Counted from the first letter of the stretch, positions 24,326 to 35,528 are shown. The stretch is DNA of 64,000 bases from Dysidea avara (GCF_963678975.1 NC_089275.1:26535977-26599976), one strand, 5' to 3'. Translations and numbers: made by a program. Notes: generated by a model not told the origin, from the sequence alone.

Positions 24326-24590
24326 TATTATTATTATTAGTGCTTTACAGTGACCAGCACTGAAGGTCTGACAGCAACATGTGCTGCAGCCTTAGGATTA
24401 CTTAACCTACAAGGACTTAGACCTAGTGACTTGACTTAGTGACTTGACTTACTGACTGAATAAGGTGTAACAGAAAAGGGGCCAAAGTAAGGAAAAAAAT
24501 CCCTCCAACCCCAGGATTCGAACTGCAGGTCACCCGATGTCTAGTCGGGGCCACACTCAGTCTTCCTCCAGGAGGGATGGATTTTCTTCC
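24326..24590 (-). mobile_element. tRNA-derived SINE
   Basis: Read on the minus strand: a tRNA-like head with a perfect anticodon-type stem CCCGA-CTAGACA-TCGGG and a B-box GTTCGAATCC (about 24550-24510), a unique body with short GTCAAGTCACTAA repeats, a conserved 3' block AGTGCTGGTCACTGTAAAGC, and a (TAA)n tail at 24326-24340. This order is that of a SINE with an internal pol III promoter. The same 3' block occurs at 24603-24648 and 31340-31365. Confidence 0.75.
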
Positions 24591-24602
24591 TTAAACCTAA
24601 AG

Positions 24603-24648
24603 TATTTATTATTAGTGCTTTACAGTGACCAGCACTGAAGGTCTAAAT
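24603..24648 (-). mobile_element. SINE 3' end fragment
   Basis: Copy of the SINE 3' block and (TAA)n-like tail, adjacent to the complete SINE; it probably represents an earlier, truncated insertion. Confidence 0.65.
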
Positions 24649-24651
24649 TAT

Positions 24652-24928
24652 GCTTTGCTGTCGGCTTTGTTCAACCGGTTACACAGCAGTACGAATCGAA
24701 AACTGTTCGAAAAGCACCTCTGCAATCAAAACAGCTACTATGAAAAATACGGACAATTTCCGTTACGAAGGGAAGCCATCACCTGCTATTGCCAAATCAA
24801 CACTTTTCACTGTCAGCAAAGATGAATGGGACACAAAGGAGGACACTGGTAAGTCCATGAAGAATGCATTGTACGTACTGCGGTATGCCAAAAGGTACCT
24901 CTCGGGTCGAAGCGACGTCGAACAGTGA
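24652..24928 (+). pseudogene. Diverged duplicate of the 24.2 kb ORF segment
   Basis: Shares the QPV..TV-KAPLQS peptide frame with 24178-24262, followed by 190 bp that remain open in another frame and end in a run of CAGT repeats (24940-24990). Function unknown. Confidence 0.3.
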
Positions 24929-26029
24929 AAAAATCAGTCAGTCAGTTACGCTTGTCTTAAGACATCAGTCAGTCAGTCAGTTACTCAGTCAGTAGAAAAT
25001 TCCGTTAAATAATTTATTTTAAAATTCCATAGTAATTTGCTGAAAGCGTTTTGGGTTGTTCTGAAAGCTTGTTTGGGCTTAGTTTTACCTAACCAATATG
25101 GGGTAGTGTCTAATCACTGGACTGGACTACTGGAATGGACTACTGGACTGACATTTTTTTGGTTTTGCACATTTTAAAGGGTGGGATTACTGTACATTTG
25201 GGTGACTTGTGACAACATTTCAGCACTGAGTGGTGAGTATGATCCTAAAAAGTAGTTGTGATAAGCCAAATGGGTTAAAATATATGTATTATACTCACTG
25301 CTTGACAGTATCTACTGTACTGTATAGCAGATACTGACATGTAGGTATACCCAGAAATGTTTCTCTCTTAGGCACACGTGATTATTGTGATACAACTTTC
25401 TATAACTTATATAAATGGCATCTTAATACAATTAATAGAATGCAGAAATTTCATTCCAGTAATGAAATATGACCAATCATGCAATGGGATCTAGTTTGTG
25501 TATTCACACACACACACCATCTATGTTATAAAAAGTTGCATCATAATACTCACATGTGCCTAACAGAGAGCAGTGTTAGGCAAGTTACTTTTTAAAAGTA
25601 ACTAGTTACATGTTACATATAACTTGCAGCTGAACTATTTAGTTACAGTTACTTATTACCCATAAAATAAAGTAACAATAATAATATTACACATTATATT
25701 ACTTTGCATCCACAGCCTTAAGCTGTCAAGTGTGAAACTACTACCTTATCACGTGACACGATTGCATTGTTGGACAATGTGCAAATCTTGATTATAAGTA
25801 AGAAGCTAGTGAATAAGCCTCATTCAGTAGGCTTCATTACTTCGTTGTGGCTAGGCGTTACTCAGTGGATTACTAACGAGATTAGTAACTGTGTTACTTG
25901 TAGTAATAATATTACATAATATTAGATTCGTTACAGTAACTATATTACTTAGGTAACGCGTTACATTTGTAAGTAAAGTAACTTGAGTTATATTACCTGT
26001 TTTTATAACGTATTTCGTTATATTACTTA

Positions 26030-27427
26030 GGGGTCATCCATAATTTTCAGCATTTTCACAAGAGTACAGAGAGTACTCTTTTCCATAACCCCCTCCCCCC
26101 CACCTAAAAGCGTACTATTAAAAATGTTGATATCGATCATGAATTGTTGTATGTATGTATGTCACATATGAAATTGTTTTTAAGAGTTATTGTTGCTGTT
26201 TTTACACTGTAGGAAATGCAGACAGATCAATCACACAAGAAGTTATTTACATGTGTGAATTTGTGTGACAGTCATATACTTATTTCTTTTTAGGTCTTCC
26301 CCTTCCCATTTTGTAATTTTGCTCAGTCTGGTGTTTCTGAAGCTGGTATTTGGTGGGATAAATTTCACCATAAACAAGACGTTTTATCTCAACTTTGGAC
26401 TTCTTTGACTGTGAAGTAGATTCTGATTCCTCTCGTGACCTAGTTCCACTGTGTATCAGGCATGTGTGGCGCTCCTTGTCAGCTTCACTGGTAAAAACAT
26501 AACGGAAATGTGCACATCACAGAAATGGCTATCTGTTGGCTGTCTTCAATATAATGCATCAAATTATCATCAGTACTACAGCTTGAAACACCTGTACTAA
26601 CTTGCTGAGTTACAACACTTTGTACATTATCATGAGCTTCAGCACCACTACTGACGTCGTCTTCTACTGCTACAGTTTCTTCATTCACTGTGCTTGTCTG
26701 CAAAGAAAACAAGTTATAGGTAGCTGTCGTTCAATACATTGTGCAAGTCACCTATTTGTAAACACTACTTCTATAAATTAAACCGGCTATCTGGCAAGCT
26801 ACAATCCTGCATGTATGAAATAGTGCTAAACCTATCAATTTAGCCATTTAGTACTGTACAGCTACGTGCTTTTAGTACAGTGAAAACAGTTTTTTACTGA
26901 AAGCGATCCTGGCTATTACCCTACCTGCATACCTAATGTACAGCTAGCTACGTGGTTTTATAGCCTGTTTATATATTGTACCTTGAAAAATGAATCAATA
27001 CGCCTTGTTCTGCTCCACTTCAAGTGTTGCGCAGCTTTTTTCAGTGCTGCCACATAGTGCTCTTTGCTGTAAACAACTCGCTCCTTCCACTCTACTTGCG
27101 CGCTTCACAGCATCTGCCCTCTTCATTTTCGTATCGTTCGTCACAACAAAGGCGTTCACGAAATGCTAGTAATGATTAGTTGGTGACTTGTGTACACTAT
27201 CTGGATGCCTAGCGAGTTCAAGAAGAAACTGCCTTGCCTCGAGCTGCAACTCACATTTCGCCATCTTGATACTGAAATTGTATGCGCATGCTAAATTATT
27301 TAGAATTATTTTTATATAGCGCTACTAATATCAACATTATTAAAAAGCGTACGCATTGGATTTACCCCCTCCCCCCCAGCGTACGCTCTGTACGCTTGCG
27401 AAAATGCTGAAAATTATGGATGACCCC
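26030..27427 (-). mobile_element. PIF/Harbinger-like element, innermost level
   Basis: Ends GGGGTCATCCATAATTTTCA and its exact inverse, flanked by TTA on each side (26027-26029, 27428-27430), matching the TWA duplication of PIF/Harbinger. C-rich subterminal tracts (26090-26105, 27366-27378) are also inverted. It contains two exon-like segments on the minus strand. Confidence 0.8.
26485..27264 (-). pseudogene. Two-exon gene remnant in the Harbinger-like element, possible PIP-box protein
   Basis: Exon 1 (27264-26982) starts MAKCELQLEARQFLLELARH, has one in-frame stop and one frameshift, and ends with WSRTRRIDSFFK before a GTACAA donor. Exon 2 (26697-26485) follows a TTTCTTTGCAG acceptor and is acidic and Ser/Thr-rich, ending in a stop. 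RRIDSFF resembles a PCNA-binding PIP box (hydrophobic-x-x-aromatic-aromatic), except for the leading Gln. It could be the second, DNA-binding-type protein of a Harbinger element; no DDE transposase is seen. Confidence 0.45.
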
Positions 27428-28074
27428 TTAGTTACCACAAAAGTAATAATATTATGTAACATGTTACATAAGTAACACGTTACTCCCAACACTGACAGTG
27501 AGAGAAACATTTTTGGGTATACCAGTATATCTGCTATACGGTAGAGTAGATACTGTCAAGCAGTACATTTAACTGGACCCATTTGGCTACATTTTGTATT
27601 ATATTCACCACTCAGTGCTGAAATGTTGTCACAAGTCACCGAAATGTACAGTAACCCCACCCTTAAAAATGTGTAAAACCAAAAAAATGTCAGTCCAGTA
27701 GTCCATTCCAGCATTCCAGTCCAGTAGTCCAGTCCAGTGATTAGACACTACCCCAATACGGCCTCATCACTGTCAAGGAAAATTGAGGCTGGTTTTTGGG
27801 TGATGTTATTTTGTGGGCCATGCCTATTCCTTTGTGGTCCATACAGTAAGAGTTCAAGGTGAGCTAAGGTTGGCACCTTCACAACATCTAACCCTAGCTT
27901 GCCTCAAACTCAACAAACACATAACTAACCGCTTGATAATTGAGTTATTCTGGTTTTTTCAATAACTTTTGGTGGTGCTTTTTGACACTGACGGCCAATG
28001 TCAATAGCCACTGCATTCCTTGAAACTTGCGTGTTATACACATGCATGTATATGCATAATATACAGTTGGCTTT

Positions 28075-28699
28075 CACCTTAGCTATAACTCAGTGATATT
28101 TAAATAGATTTCCAGCATTGCTTAAAGTTTGTACCTTGATACTGTAGTTTACTAATACGTACAAGAAAATTTGGCTAGTCTGCATAAGCGGTTTAGCTGG
28201 AAGGCATGACAAGGGGTGTCACACAGAGTCTTGCTGTTGGAAGATCTGGCATGACAGCAAATTGCTTTGTAATTATATGTAGTTCCCTTATTCTTAATTC
28301 AATCTGTATGGACTGTATGTGCTACATTGTGCACTTACTGTCCTCTAAATTTGAAGCAAATTGACCGGAGCATGTGTGAGTTATTGCAATGTTTGTAAAA
28401 CATGTGAAAAGAAAAAATAATAGTACGTAAAAGAAGATTGAGAAAAAAATAAAAAGAAAATAAGATAAGTTTTGAAGCCACATGTCTCACTGATGGCTGG
28501 GAAGATTGACTCAAATTTGAAATAGGAAGTGTCCTACCCTGCGGAAGTTTCCATAGCAAACTGGTTATTTTCATTCAGGCAATTTTGAGCTACAATTGCA
28601 TGAAAATACAATTTTTTTGGTTCCTGAATATACACACTTGTCTGTCACACATTCACACTAGCTGTACTTGGCTGCATAACACACTATCGTGTGTCTTGA
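28075..28699 (+). mobile_element. Solo tail module
   Basis: Diverged tail: TTTCACCTTAGCTATAACTC, AAGCGGTTTAGCTGGAAGGC, an A/G-rich tract at 28405-28470, and the terminal AACACACTATCGTGTGTC plus TTGA then T (28700). Confidence 0.7.
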
Positions 28700-29237
28700 T
28701 AGTACAATTGTATTAGCATGGTCATACAGTAGCACATGGATGTAGTTGTGGAGTGTTTGATAGTTTCACTATCGTATTTTTTTCCACAGATTCTCTCAAC
28801 AAAGCCTCAAAGCTGCTCTTCATTTTTGTTCGCGTACGTAGGGATACGCCCCCTTTCCAACCCGATGGGATAGGCTATTCCTGGTAGTCTATTAGGCCTG
28901 TACAGTTGTTTCTCAGTTGTTAAATGCCTGTAAAACCTGAAGGAAAGGTAATTCACAAAGTCTGAGGAGAGTCGCCACACCCATATTTCAGACCGCTGAA
29001 AAGAAACCACCTAAGAGCAAAGTTTAATTGTGCAGAAGTTTAATACATACTTCATTCAACTTTTACTTCTTACGTAAAAGCTGCTTTTCTATTAAGCGAT
29101 TTTGCTCACATGGGCGTGTACGGACAAACATAGGTAGATAGGCACACACACTCACTTTTACGAAAACAATTTCAGTAAACCAGGCATGTACATGCTCACA
29201 GGGTATGCGCCTGGTTTAAAAAATTCCAAAGAGCAGC
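28700..29237. other. Non-coding spacer
   Basis: No supported gene; a 67-codon minus-strand frame at 28807-29010 matches nothing I recognise. Confidence 0.3.
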
Positions 29238-29615
29238 TATAGTATGTTCATGTTGAGCTGAATCCTCAATAACTCATGGATGCAATTACACACGATTTTG
29301 AAATTTTGCTCATTTGTAGAACTGCTTGACCTGCTAAAAATATTTCAAAATCTTTTTGTTCAAATGTTTGACATACTGTTTACGTTCAATCTAAATTTTC
29401 ACAATACATTTCCTATGGGGAAGCCATATAAGTACAGTGTCCATTACAGCCCTTTCCCGAACTTTTAATGGAGCCAAACCATACGTGTCTGTTGTTGACA
29501 CCTTTGCTGTTACCAATAATCATCTGGTTGGCTGAAATGTTAACTCGGTTGAGAAAAATTCCGCTTTTAATTTTTAGCTGTTTTTCAGGATTCAGCTCAA
29601 CGTGAACATCCTATA
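29238..29615. mobile_element. 378-bp MITE, 29-bp TIRs
   Basis: Starts TATAGTATGTTCATGTTGAG and ends with the inverse (27 of 29 positions match). The ends start and finish with TATA, compatible with a TA target. The block 5330-5400 is a fragment of the same family. Confidence 0.8.
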
Positions 29616-29983
29616 ATAAATTTAATTTCATATGTTTATTTTTGAATGCCCCCAAAGGTCATTCATAGTACCAACAACAATAATGTTGGTAGTGTGCATT
29701 TAACCTAGCAGATTTTTATTAATATGGCAAGTATGTGTAATATGAGATACCAATCATGATAAGGTGATATCATATCTACAATGAAATATGGACCACTATG
29801 CTAGAAGAAATTCTGTTTTGCAGTTGAGACTGAAATTGGCAGTGAAAGTGTGAATCGTTGCACGTATCCGTGCGTGGAGGAAAATTTCGACTTAGCTTTA
29901 GGGTCAGGTTGCTTACTAGCAACTGACTTGAAATAACAATGCAAAGCCATGGCACACTGTTGTTATCATTAGTTCAACAATAA

Positions 29984-30637
29984 CATAGGCGGATCTGAGG
30001 GGGGGCCAAGGGGTACTGTGCCCCCCCTGGCCCTTCTCTTGCCCCCTTTGGGCTCACACTACTATACTGATTCCAGAAACTGGAATCATGCATTCACACT
30101 GTATTCAGAAGTATAGAAAGCCAATGTGCAAATAGAAGACAACAGTTATAAATGTACTTTACAGTTATACTGTACATTGTAAAGAAAGTGAGGCAAATAA
30201 GTTTGAATTTTTGTGTTGAGATCGAGATACTGTAATAGAGCAGTCACTACTCTAATAGAACAGTCACAATTCTAATGTCATTATAACAATACTAGCTACA
30301 CCTTATTTTTGATTTAGTACACTTTACCATCAAACAGGTTTTATTTCAGGATAGGCTAACTAATCTTTATATGCATTGCAAACATGCACTTCGTTAGCTA
30401 AATTTTATCAAAAATGCTCCCAAATTCAAACCTAGGAAGTCTAATTTTTAAATTTTTTCTCTAACTACAGTCTTACAACTGTATGTCTATCATTCATCCA
30501 GCTATACTGAATAAAGTTATGTAACTGAACATAACTTGTGTACTAGAATTCCTCTTAGTGGAACAAACACTGTTGTACACTAAATTTTCTTGCCCCCCTT
30601 TGGCCCCCCCTGACAATGCCTTCTAGATCCGCCTATG
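29984..30637. mobile_element. 654-bp hAT-type MITE
   Basis: Ends CATAGGCGGATCT and inverse AGATCCGCCTATG, flanked by AACAATAA (29976-29983) and AACAATCA (30638-30645), an 8-bp duplication with one change. Subterminal G/C-rich tracts (30000-30055, 30589-30612) are inverted. No transposase. Confidence 0.88.
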
Positions 30638-30645
30638 AACAATCA

Positions 30646-31064
30646 TATTATTACATACTTCTGTAGCTAGCAAGAGTTTTACACGTAGTAATAAGCATCA
30701 AGAGAATTCCAGGCTTAGCTATGTAAAAGTTTATTCAATTGTGCTGGCATGAATTTTTTTCAAAGAGTTAAACTGTTTTAGAACCACTACTCTTCTAATA
30801 ATGCACAAATTAAATTCCTTCAGAAATAACCCGCTACAATGTAATGATCTAAGCAAACATTCTATCCCACTGAAGCCCTACATCAAAGTAAAAATGTAGG
30901 AGGATATGATAGTTAAACCCTGGGAATGGAAGTTAAATCCCAGTAGGTCAGAATCCTTAAATATGAAGGACAAGCTGATTTACACATTCAGTTGGATCAA
31001 AAGAAACATGAAGCCTTGTCATATTATATAGCTGCAAGCACAGCAAAATTGACACCATACTATG
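30646..31064. other. Non-coding spacer
   Basis: No gene or structured repeat seen. Confidence 0.4.
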
Positions 31065-31073
31065 TAGCCTCAT

Positions 31074-31954
31074 GGGAGTTTGTAAAAGGCGGAACTAAGG
31101 AATAACGGAATAGCGGAATAACTCGAGTCACAACGAATGGGCGTTTTATATCAATATGGCTTCTTATGCAATGTTAGGGTGATTGTACTGTTACAGCTGT
31201 GAACTCATCCGTCGTAGATATCCTTGCAATGTTAGGGCGATTGCGTGTACTGTTACAGTTGTGAACTACACTGCTTTGTCGCTCATAGCCGTCCTAGCGA
31301 AGTGATTACTATATGCTCTTACTACTGTATTGTATTGTATTAATGCTTTACAGTGACCAGCACTATACTACTGTATGTAGCTAAGTATCATTGCGCTAGC
31401 ACAGCTAGAATATACAGTAGTTAGCTATTAGTTTCGTTTTAAGTCTTCATCCTTCCAGTGGAGGGATGAAACGAAACGGCTGTCACACCCCCTTTTGCTT
31501 GCGACATTGGTACCATACTTTACATACAGTAGTGGCTAGTAAGAGCTATAATCAAATGTAATTTTGCACTTCGTAAGCGGGTACTGTATGTTAAGTATGG
31601 TACCAACGTCATGAGCAAAGGGGGCGTGGCAGTCATTTCGTTTCATCCCTCCACTGGAAGGATGAAGACTCGAAAACGAAACTAATAGCTAACTACTGTA
31701 TATTCTAGCTTAGTTACATACAGTAGTAGTAAGAGCGTATAGTAATTATTTCGCTAGGACATCTATGAGTGACGAAGCAGTGTAGTTCACAGCACGCAAT
31801 CACCCTACATTGTAAGGATATCTACGAAGGATGAGTTCACAGCTGTAACAGTACAATCACCCTAACATTGCATAAGCCATATAAATGCCCGTTCATTGTG
31901 ATGCGAATTATTCCGTTATTCCGCTATTCCTTATTCCGTCTTTTACAAACTCCC
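31074..31954. mobile_element. 881-bp foldback element with 9-bp target duplication (Mutator-like by structure)
   Basis: Arms of ~400 bp, ends GGGAGTTTGTAAAAGGCGG and inverse. Perfect flanking repeat TAGCCTCAT (31065-31073 and 31955-31963). The left arm has an internal duplication (GCAATGTTAGGGTGATTG and GCAATGTTAGGGCGATTG, 31171 and 31230) and a 30-bp SINE-like insert near 31340, both absent from the right arm. Non-autonomous. Confidence 0.92.
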
Positions 31955-31963
31955 TAGCCTCAT

Positions 31964-32909
31964 TGTAGTTCTTAAATGCTTCAAAGTGTGGGACAGAAGG
32001 CATGTCTTAACATGTTATCATCACCTCAATGTAGCAATTGTCACATTGTTTATGAAGTCAAGTGCTTCAAAGCATGGGATAGAAGCCAGTTAAACCCCAC
32101 ACCTGCACTCGTAGCAAATCTGTTATCAACACCTTGGCCTTGGGTTGATAACAAAAATATCCTACTCATGGTGAGGTTTAACTATAACATGTAATACTTT
32201 CACACCTCAGATCAAAGGAGCTACCTGGGCAACATTTCGTATGTAGCCCAGCTAGCCAGGATAAATACAAAATGTAGACTGGGCTACAATTGGGCAGTGA
32301 TTATATAGACATTGATGCCAAAATCAATTGTGGGGATTGATTAACACTCACGTGATTAGGATACACGACTTGGATTTCGCTATGAAAACCACTCAGACGG
32401 TGAGCATTTTGTTATCCTCGCCATCCTACGAGTTGAAAAACATTGGACTAAAGTGAAAACTAGTGCTATAGCTTATTCATCGATTGTTTCCGCACGTGTT
32501 CGAATACAGACACGTCCCCATCACGAAGCTACCACTCTGCACGGAGTAACCACTCTACAAGCAAGATTACCTGTCTAGGCCTTTAGTGAACTGCGTAGTT
32601 TTTCCATAAACAATACAATAAGACTGATTAAAACATTGAACTTGTGCAACGGAAATTCTTCGTTATATCTCTAGGATATGTCCATTTATCATAACCGAAC
32701 ATAACCAGAATGTACTAGCTGCAGACCCATAATCGAAAATTTTAGGTATGCATATAATTATAATAAATACACTCAGTGACTGCACATGTATTGGCTTGGG
32801 TGATTGATCGCCCTGTACAGGCTATCAGCCTAATAAGTGTTACATATTAGCTGTAACACGGGCATTCGGATGCCCATGTTACAACTATTACATATGCATC
32901 CTCACAGTA
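31964..32909. other. Non-coding region
   Basis: No supported gene. Includes a short direct repeat around TTCAAAG(T/C)(G/A)TGGGA (31979 and 32067). Confidence 0.35.
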
Positions 32910-33230
32910 TCAAGACACACAGTGGTGAGCTGGAAAGCCTGTGCCCCACACTGAGGGTATATTGACAGAAAGAAGGAATTATGGTTTTCACACAATCATG
33001 ATCACTTATCTCAGTGCAAAAAATTTTGTAGTGGACTTGCCCACCTGGTTTCACTTTGCAAAAGTCACTACAGTTGATGGCAGGATTATTATTCACATAC
33101 CAAAAACATTCTGTGGGCTTGCAAAAGTTGTAAAACTTATTTGCAGTGATGCTGGAACAGCCAGGATGAGGAGAAGGATTACTGTGGTTCAATTGCTGTT
33201 AAATCCATTGCATGCACAGCAATATTAATT
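32910..33230 (-). mobile_element. Tail module, reversed
   Basis: Begins A then TCAAGACACACAGTGGTGAG, continues through GTATATTGACAGAAAGAAGG, which is the inverse of the tail's CTTTCTTCCTGTCAATATAC. The 5' remainder of the tail is degraded. A 96-codon frame here is a by-product. Confidence 0.7.
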
Positions 33231-33634
33231 TTTTCTCATAAGCAACTTTACGGCAATACTTACAGCAGCACAATTTTTGAAATTTAAAAATAATTTTATA
33301 GTCAACTGTATAAACACAAACATGCAATCCGATCCAGCTGAAATTTGCAGGTATTTTCAAACATCACAATCGGAAAGCCCATTTTAATCTAATTTAGGCA
33401 AAATCCTTATTGCCAGTTTTGGTAAAATACTGTATTATTATAACCAAGTATATGCAAGCACCAAAGCCTTTGGGACAGACTTTTGTTTATTTGCTTATTT
33501 CTGCAGATAAACAGGAGAACTAGATTTTAAGCAGCATTTCTACTATTTTGAAATTGTAATTAAAAAATGTTGAATGCTCTTTATGAGGTACTGTATCTTG
33601 AAACACGCTTGTTACATAGTCTACATACAGTGTA

Positions 33635-34279
33635 TGTGACCGAATTTTGGAAAACCGTCGATATACGCACAGCAGTACTTTCGTAATAAAACGCATTTAA
33701 AAACTATGGGTAAAAAGCGCAAGCTCCAGAAAAAAATTATGCAGGTTTTTATCGCCTTGCTGGTGGGCGAATTAAGCTTCCAATGGATAAATCCTGGGCT
33801 TCATCATGTTCGCTTGTCCATAGGGAGTACAAAAATCTTTGTTTCATCTCCATACACGGAAAGATTCCAAAGTTACAGACGTTTGTTTACGTTGCGGTGA
33901 CGAAAGAATTTACCGACGATCATTTTTCAGTGAATTTGCCTTCCTTCTCGAACAAAGAAGGATGCCTGGGGAAAAAACTATACTTTGGTGGATGCACAAA
34001 TTCATGGTGAACACAATGAGCCAAGATTCAATTCCATACGTCGTTGTATCAGTAAGTTATGATGGTTTATGTAAGCGCCTGTAGATTATTTTCTCTATAG
34101 CTTCTGTACATATCAAATTATTTGCTGGTCCGGCTGTCTAGTGCTGTGTTTCCAACGCTGCTTAACTTAGGAAGCTGAAACTTGGTTAGTCCATTCCTCT
34201 GTCCCTGTAGAAAACATAGCTAATAAAATGCATTTTGAAAATTGTGCGGATATCGACGGTTTTCTAAAATTAGGTCACA
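33635..34279 (+). mobile_element. 645-bp TIR element, TA target, with ORF remnant
   Basis: Ends TGTGACCGAATTTTGGAAAA and inverse (TCTAAAATTAGGTCACA), flanked by TA. Homologous end to end with 9594-10216, and better preserved. The GAAAACCGTCGATAT block is also inverted at the other end (ATATCGACGGTTTTC). Confidence 0.88.
33706..34084 (+). pseudogene. Conserved short ORF of the TGTGACC element, copy 2
   Basis: Starts MGKKRKLQKK, passes MDKSWASSCSLVHREYKNL in a second frame, and ends in a third frame with CLRCGDERIYRRSFFSEFAF and VSVSYDGLCKRL before TAG. At least two frameshifts break it. The parts conserved with copy 1 lie in the same order, so it was one ~125-residue protein. Basic N-terminus and a CxxC pair; no family recognised. 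Confidence 0.5.
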
Positions 34280-34282
34280 TAT

Positions 34283-34380
34283 GTTTTTGCTTTATAACTC
34301 ATGGATATTTACACAGATTTTTATTCCATTACGTGTACAAGAAAATTGATAAGCGGCTTAGTCAGTAGGCACGATAAAAA
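34283..34380 (+). mobile_element. Tail-module fragment
   Basis: TTTATAACTCATGGATATTTA, ACGTGTACAAGAAAATTGAT and AAGCGGCTTAGTCAGTAGGC match positions 28090-28205 of another tail. Confidence 0.5.
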
Positions 34381-34639
34381 TCTCACTCTCACCAACTGCT
34401 CATGATTGTTATGTTTTTGGTATATAGTCCATTATTTTTGTCGTACTCTAATAGAGGTACATTTTTTTTGAGCACTTCTAATACAACATACATAGAATGT
34501 TTTATAGCAGTCTAATTTCCATTGATAGCTGCATAGCTATGTAGCTACAGTGCACAGTAGATCTATGAAATTATAGTATTCTGGTGTAGTGAAATGGAAT
34601 TTCATAGAAATTTACAAAGTAAGATGAGCAACTGACATC

Positions 34640-34700
34640 AGTGGTAGAGTGGTGGGTATATAGGTATGGAGGTCCCTGGTTCACACTGGGGGCAATTGTT
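34640..34700 (+). pseudogene. tRNA-like segment
   Basis: GTGGTAGAGTGGTGGG resembles an A-box and GGTTCACACT a B-box, ~33 nt apart. Stems are poor; possibly a SINE head relic. Confidence 0.3.
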
Positions 34701-34735
34701 CTGACTATTTCATGCACTTTGTTTTAACTTCGTGG

Positions 34736-35248
34736 TGGCTGTTTTAGTAGAGTATCTTGATCATGCTTGTTTCATATGTTTGGTTTTTGCTTTTTGCCTC
34801 CTTAGCTAATACTCTCAGTACTTTCAAATCCACTGCTATGATGGTTAAACCTATCTGAGGACCAATTTTAAAACTCATTTCCATAAGTAGTTTACCCTGC
34901 AGGAGTGACAGAAATATTATGCACACTTGAACATAACTTCATTAACTTGACACTACTTCTACCAATTTGTACACAAACTGGAAGATAAAACTTTAATGCT
35001 CTTTATAACCTCTAAATTTGAAGTAGCACTTTTTGTAAGTGGTGCAAAAAGAAAAACAAACAGAAGATGAAGAAAAATGTGCAGAAAATAAGATGAACTT
35101 TGAAGGCATGTACCTCAAAGATGGCTGGTTAAATGTGAGCTATTTCTGTTTCTTGGTTCCTGTATACACATACACTGGTATATACACTTGTCTGTCACAT
35201 ACCTACATTACTTTCCTTGGCTGCATGACACACCGTCGTGTGTCCTGA
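34736..35248 (+). mobile_element. Solo tail module
   Basis: From TAGTAGAGTATCTTGATCAT through AAGTAGTTTACCCTGCAGG and an A-rich tract (35041-35095) to GACACACCGTCGTGTGTCCTGA, then T. The stem-loop persists with a compensated loop. Confidence 0.7.
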
Positions 35249-35420
35249 TAGATGTCTCATACCATATGCATTTAACAAGCAACATGCACTTATGCTTACT
35301 AGGTGCTATGGTATCCAAGCATAGCATACAAAACTCAATTAATACAAAACATAAATGATTGTGTAAACAGCTATGCAGTAATAGAATTTCAGAATGTTAA
35401 GTTGAATTTTACTTCTGTAG

Positions 35421-35528
35421 GGCCATGTAATAATCATCCTTGCAACAATGGAGGTAGTTGTGTGGATGAAGGAGGGATGGCGTCATGTAATTGTGTTGAT
35501 GGATACATTGGAGATAACTGTAAAGACT
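35421..35528 (+). CDS. EGF-like domain exon of an unidentified gene
   Basis: A 108-bp exon between a TTTTACTTCTGTAG acceptor and an ACT|GTAAGT donor; both boundaries are phase 1, the classical symmetric arrangement of shuffled EGF exons. It encodes all six cysteines in EGF spacing: C-x4-C-x5-C-x8-C-x-C-x8-C, with CNNHPCNNGGSC and CVDGYIGDNC. Such domains mediate extracellular protein-protein contacts. No neighbouring exon is certain (a weak candidate is at 36597), so the parent gene and its intactness are unknown. No Ca2+-binding D-x-D/N-E signature precedes the first cysteine. Confidence 0.75.

Larger units (their letters stand above)
25571..27494. mobile_element. hAT-type element, middle level of the nest
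   Basis: Ends CAGTGTTAGGCAAGTTACTT and inverse GTTACTCCCAACACTG, the CAGTGTTGGG-type terminus known from hAT elements, with subterminal GTAACTAGTTAC words. Flanks ACAGAGAG (25563-25570) and ACAGTGAG (27495-27502) are an 8-bp target duplication with one change. It contains the Harbinger-like element. Confidence 0.8.
25099..27755. mobile_element. Outer foldback element of a three-level nest
   Basis: Ends TGGGGTAGTGTCTAATCACT and its inverse (AGTGATTAGACACTACCCCA); arms 25099-25380 and 27505-27755 match over most of their length, including the GGACTGGACTACTGG repeats. The flanks are ATA on both sides, a possible 3-bp target duplication. The centre is replaced by the 25571-27494 insertion. Confidence 0.85.

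Noticed and set aside
24500-24585. tRNA-Ser (AGA) gene on the minus strand
   Set aside because: The anticodon stem is perfect, but the T stem fails and extra bases separate it from the acceptor; a SINE tail follows.
32902-33228. Overlapping 95-96 codon ORFs on both strands
   Set aside because: They lie in a reversed composite-tail module shared with non-coding copies.
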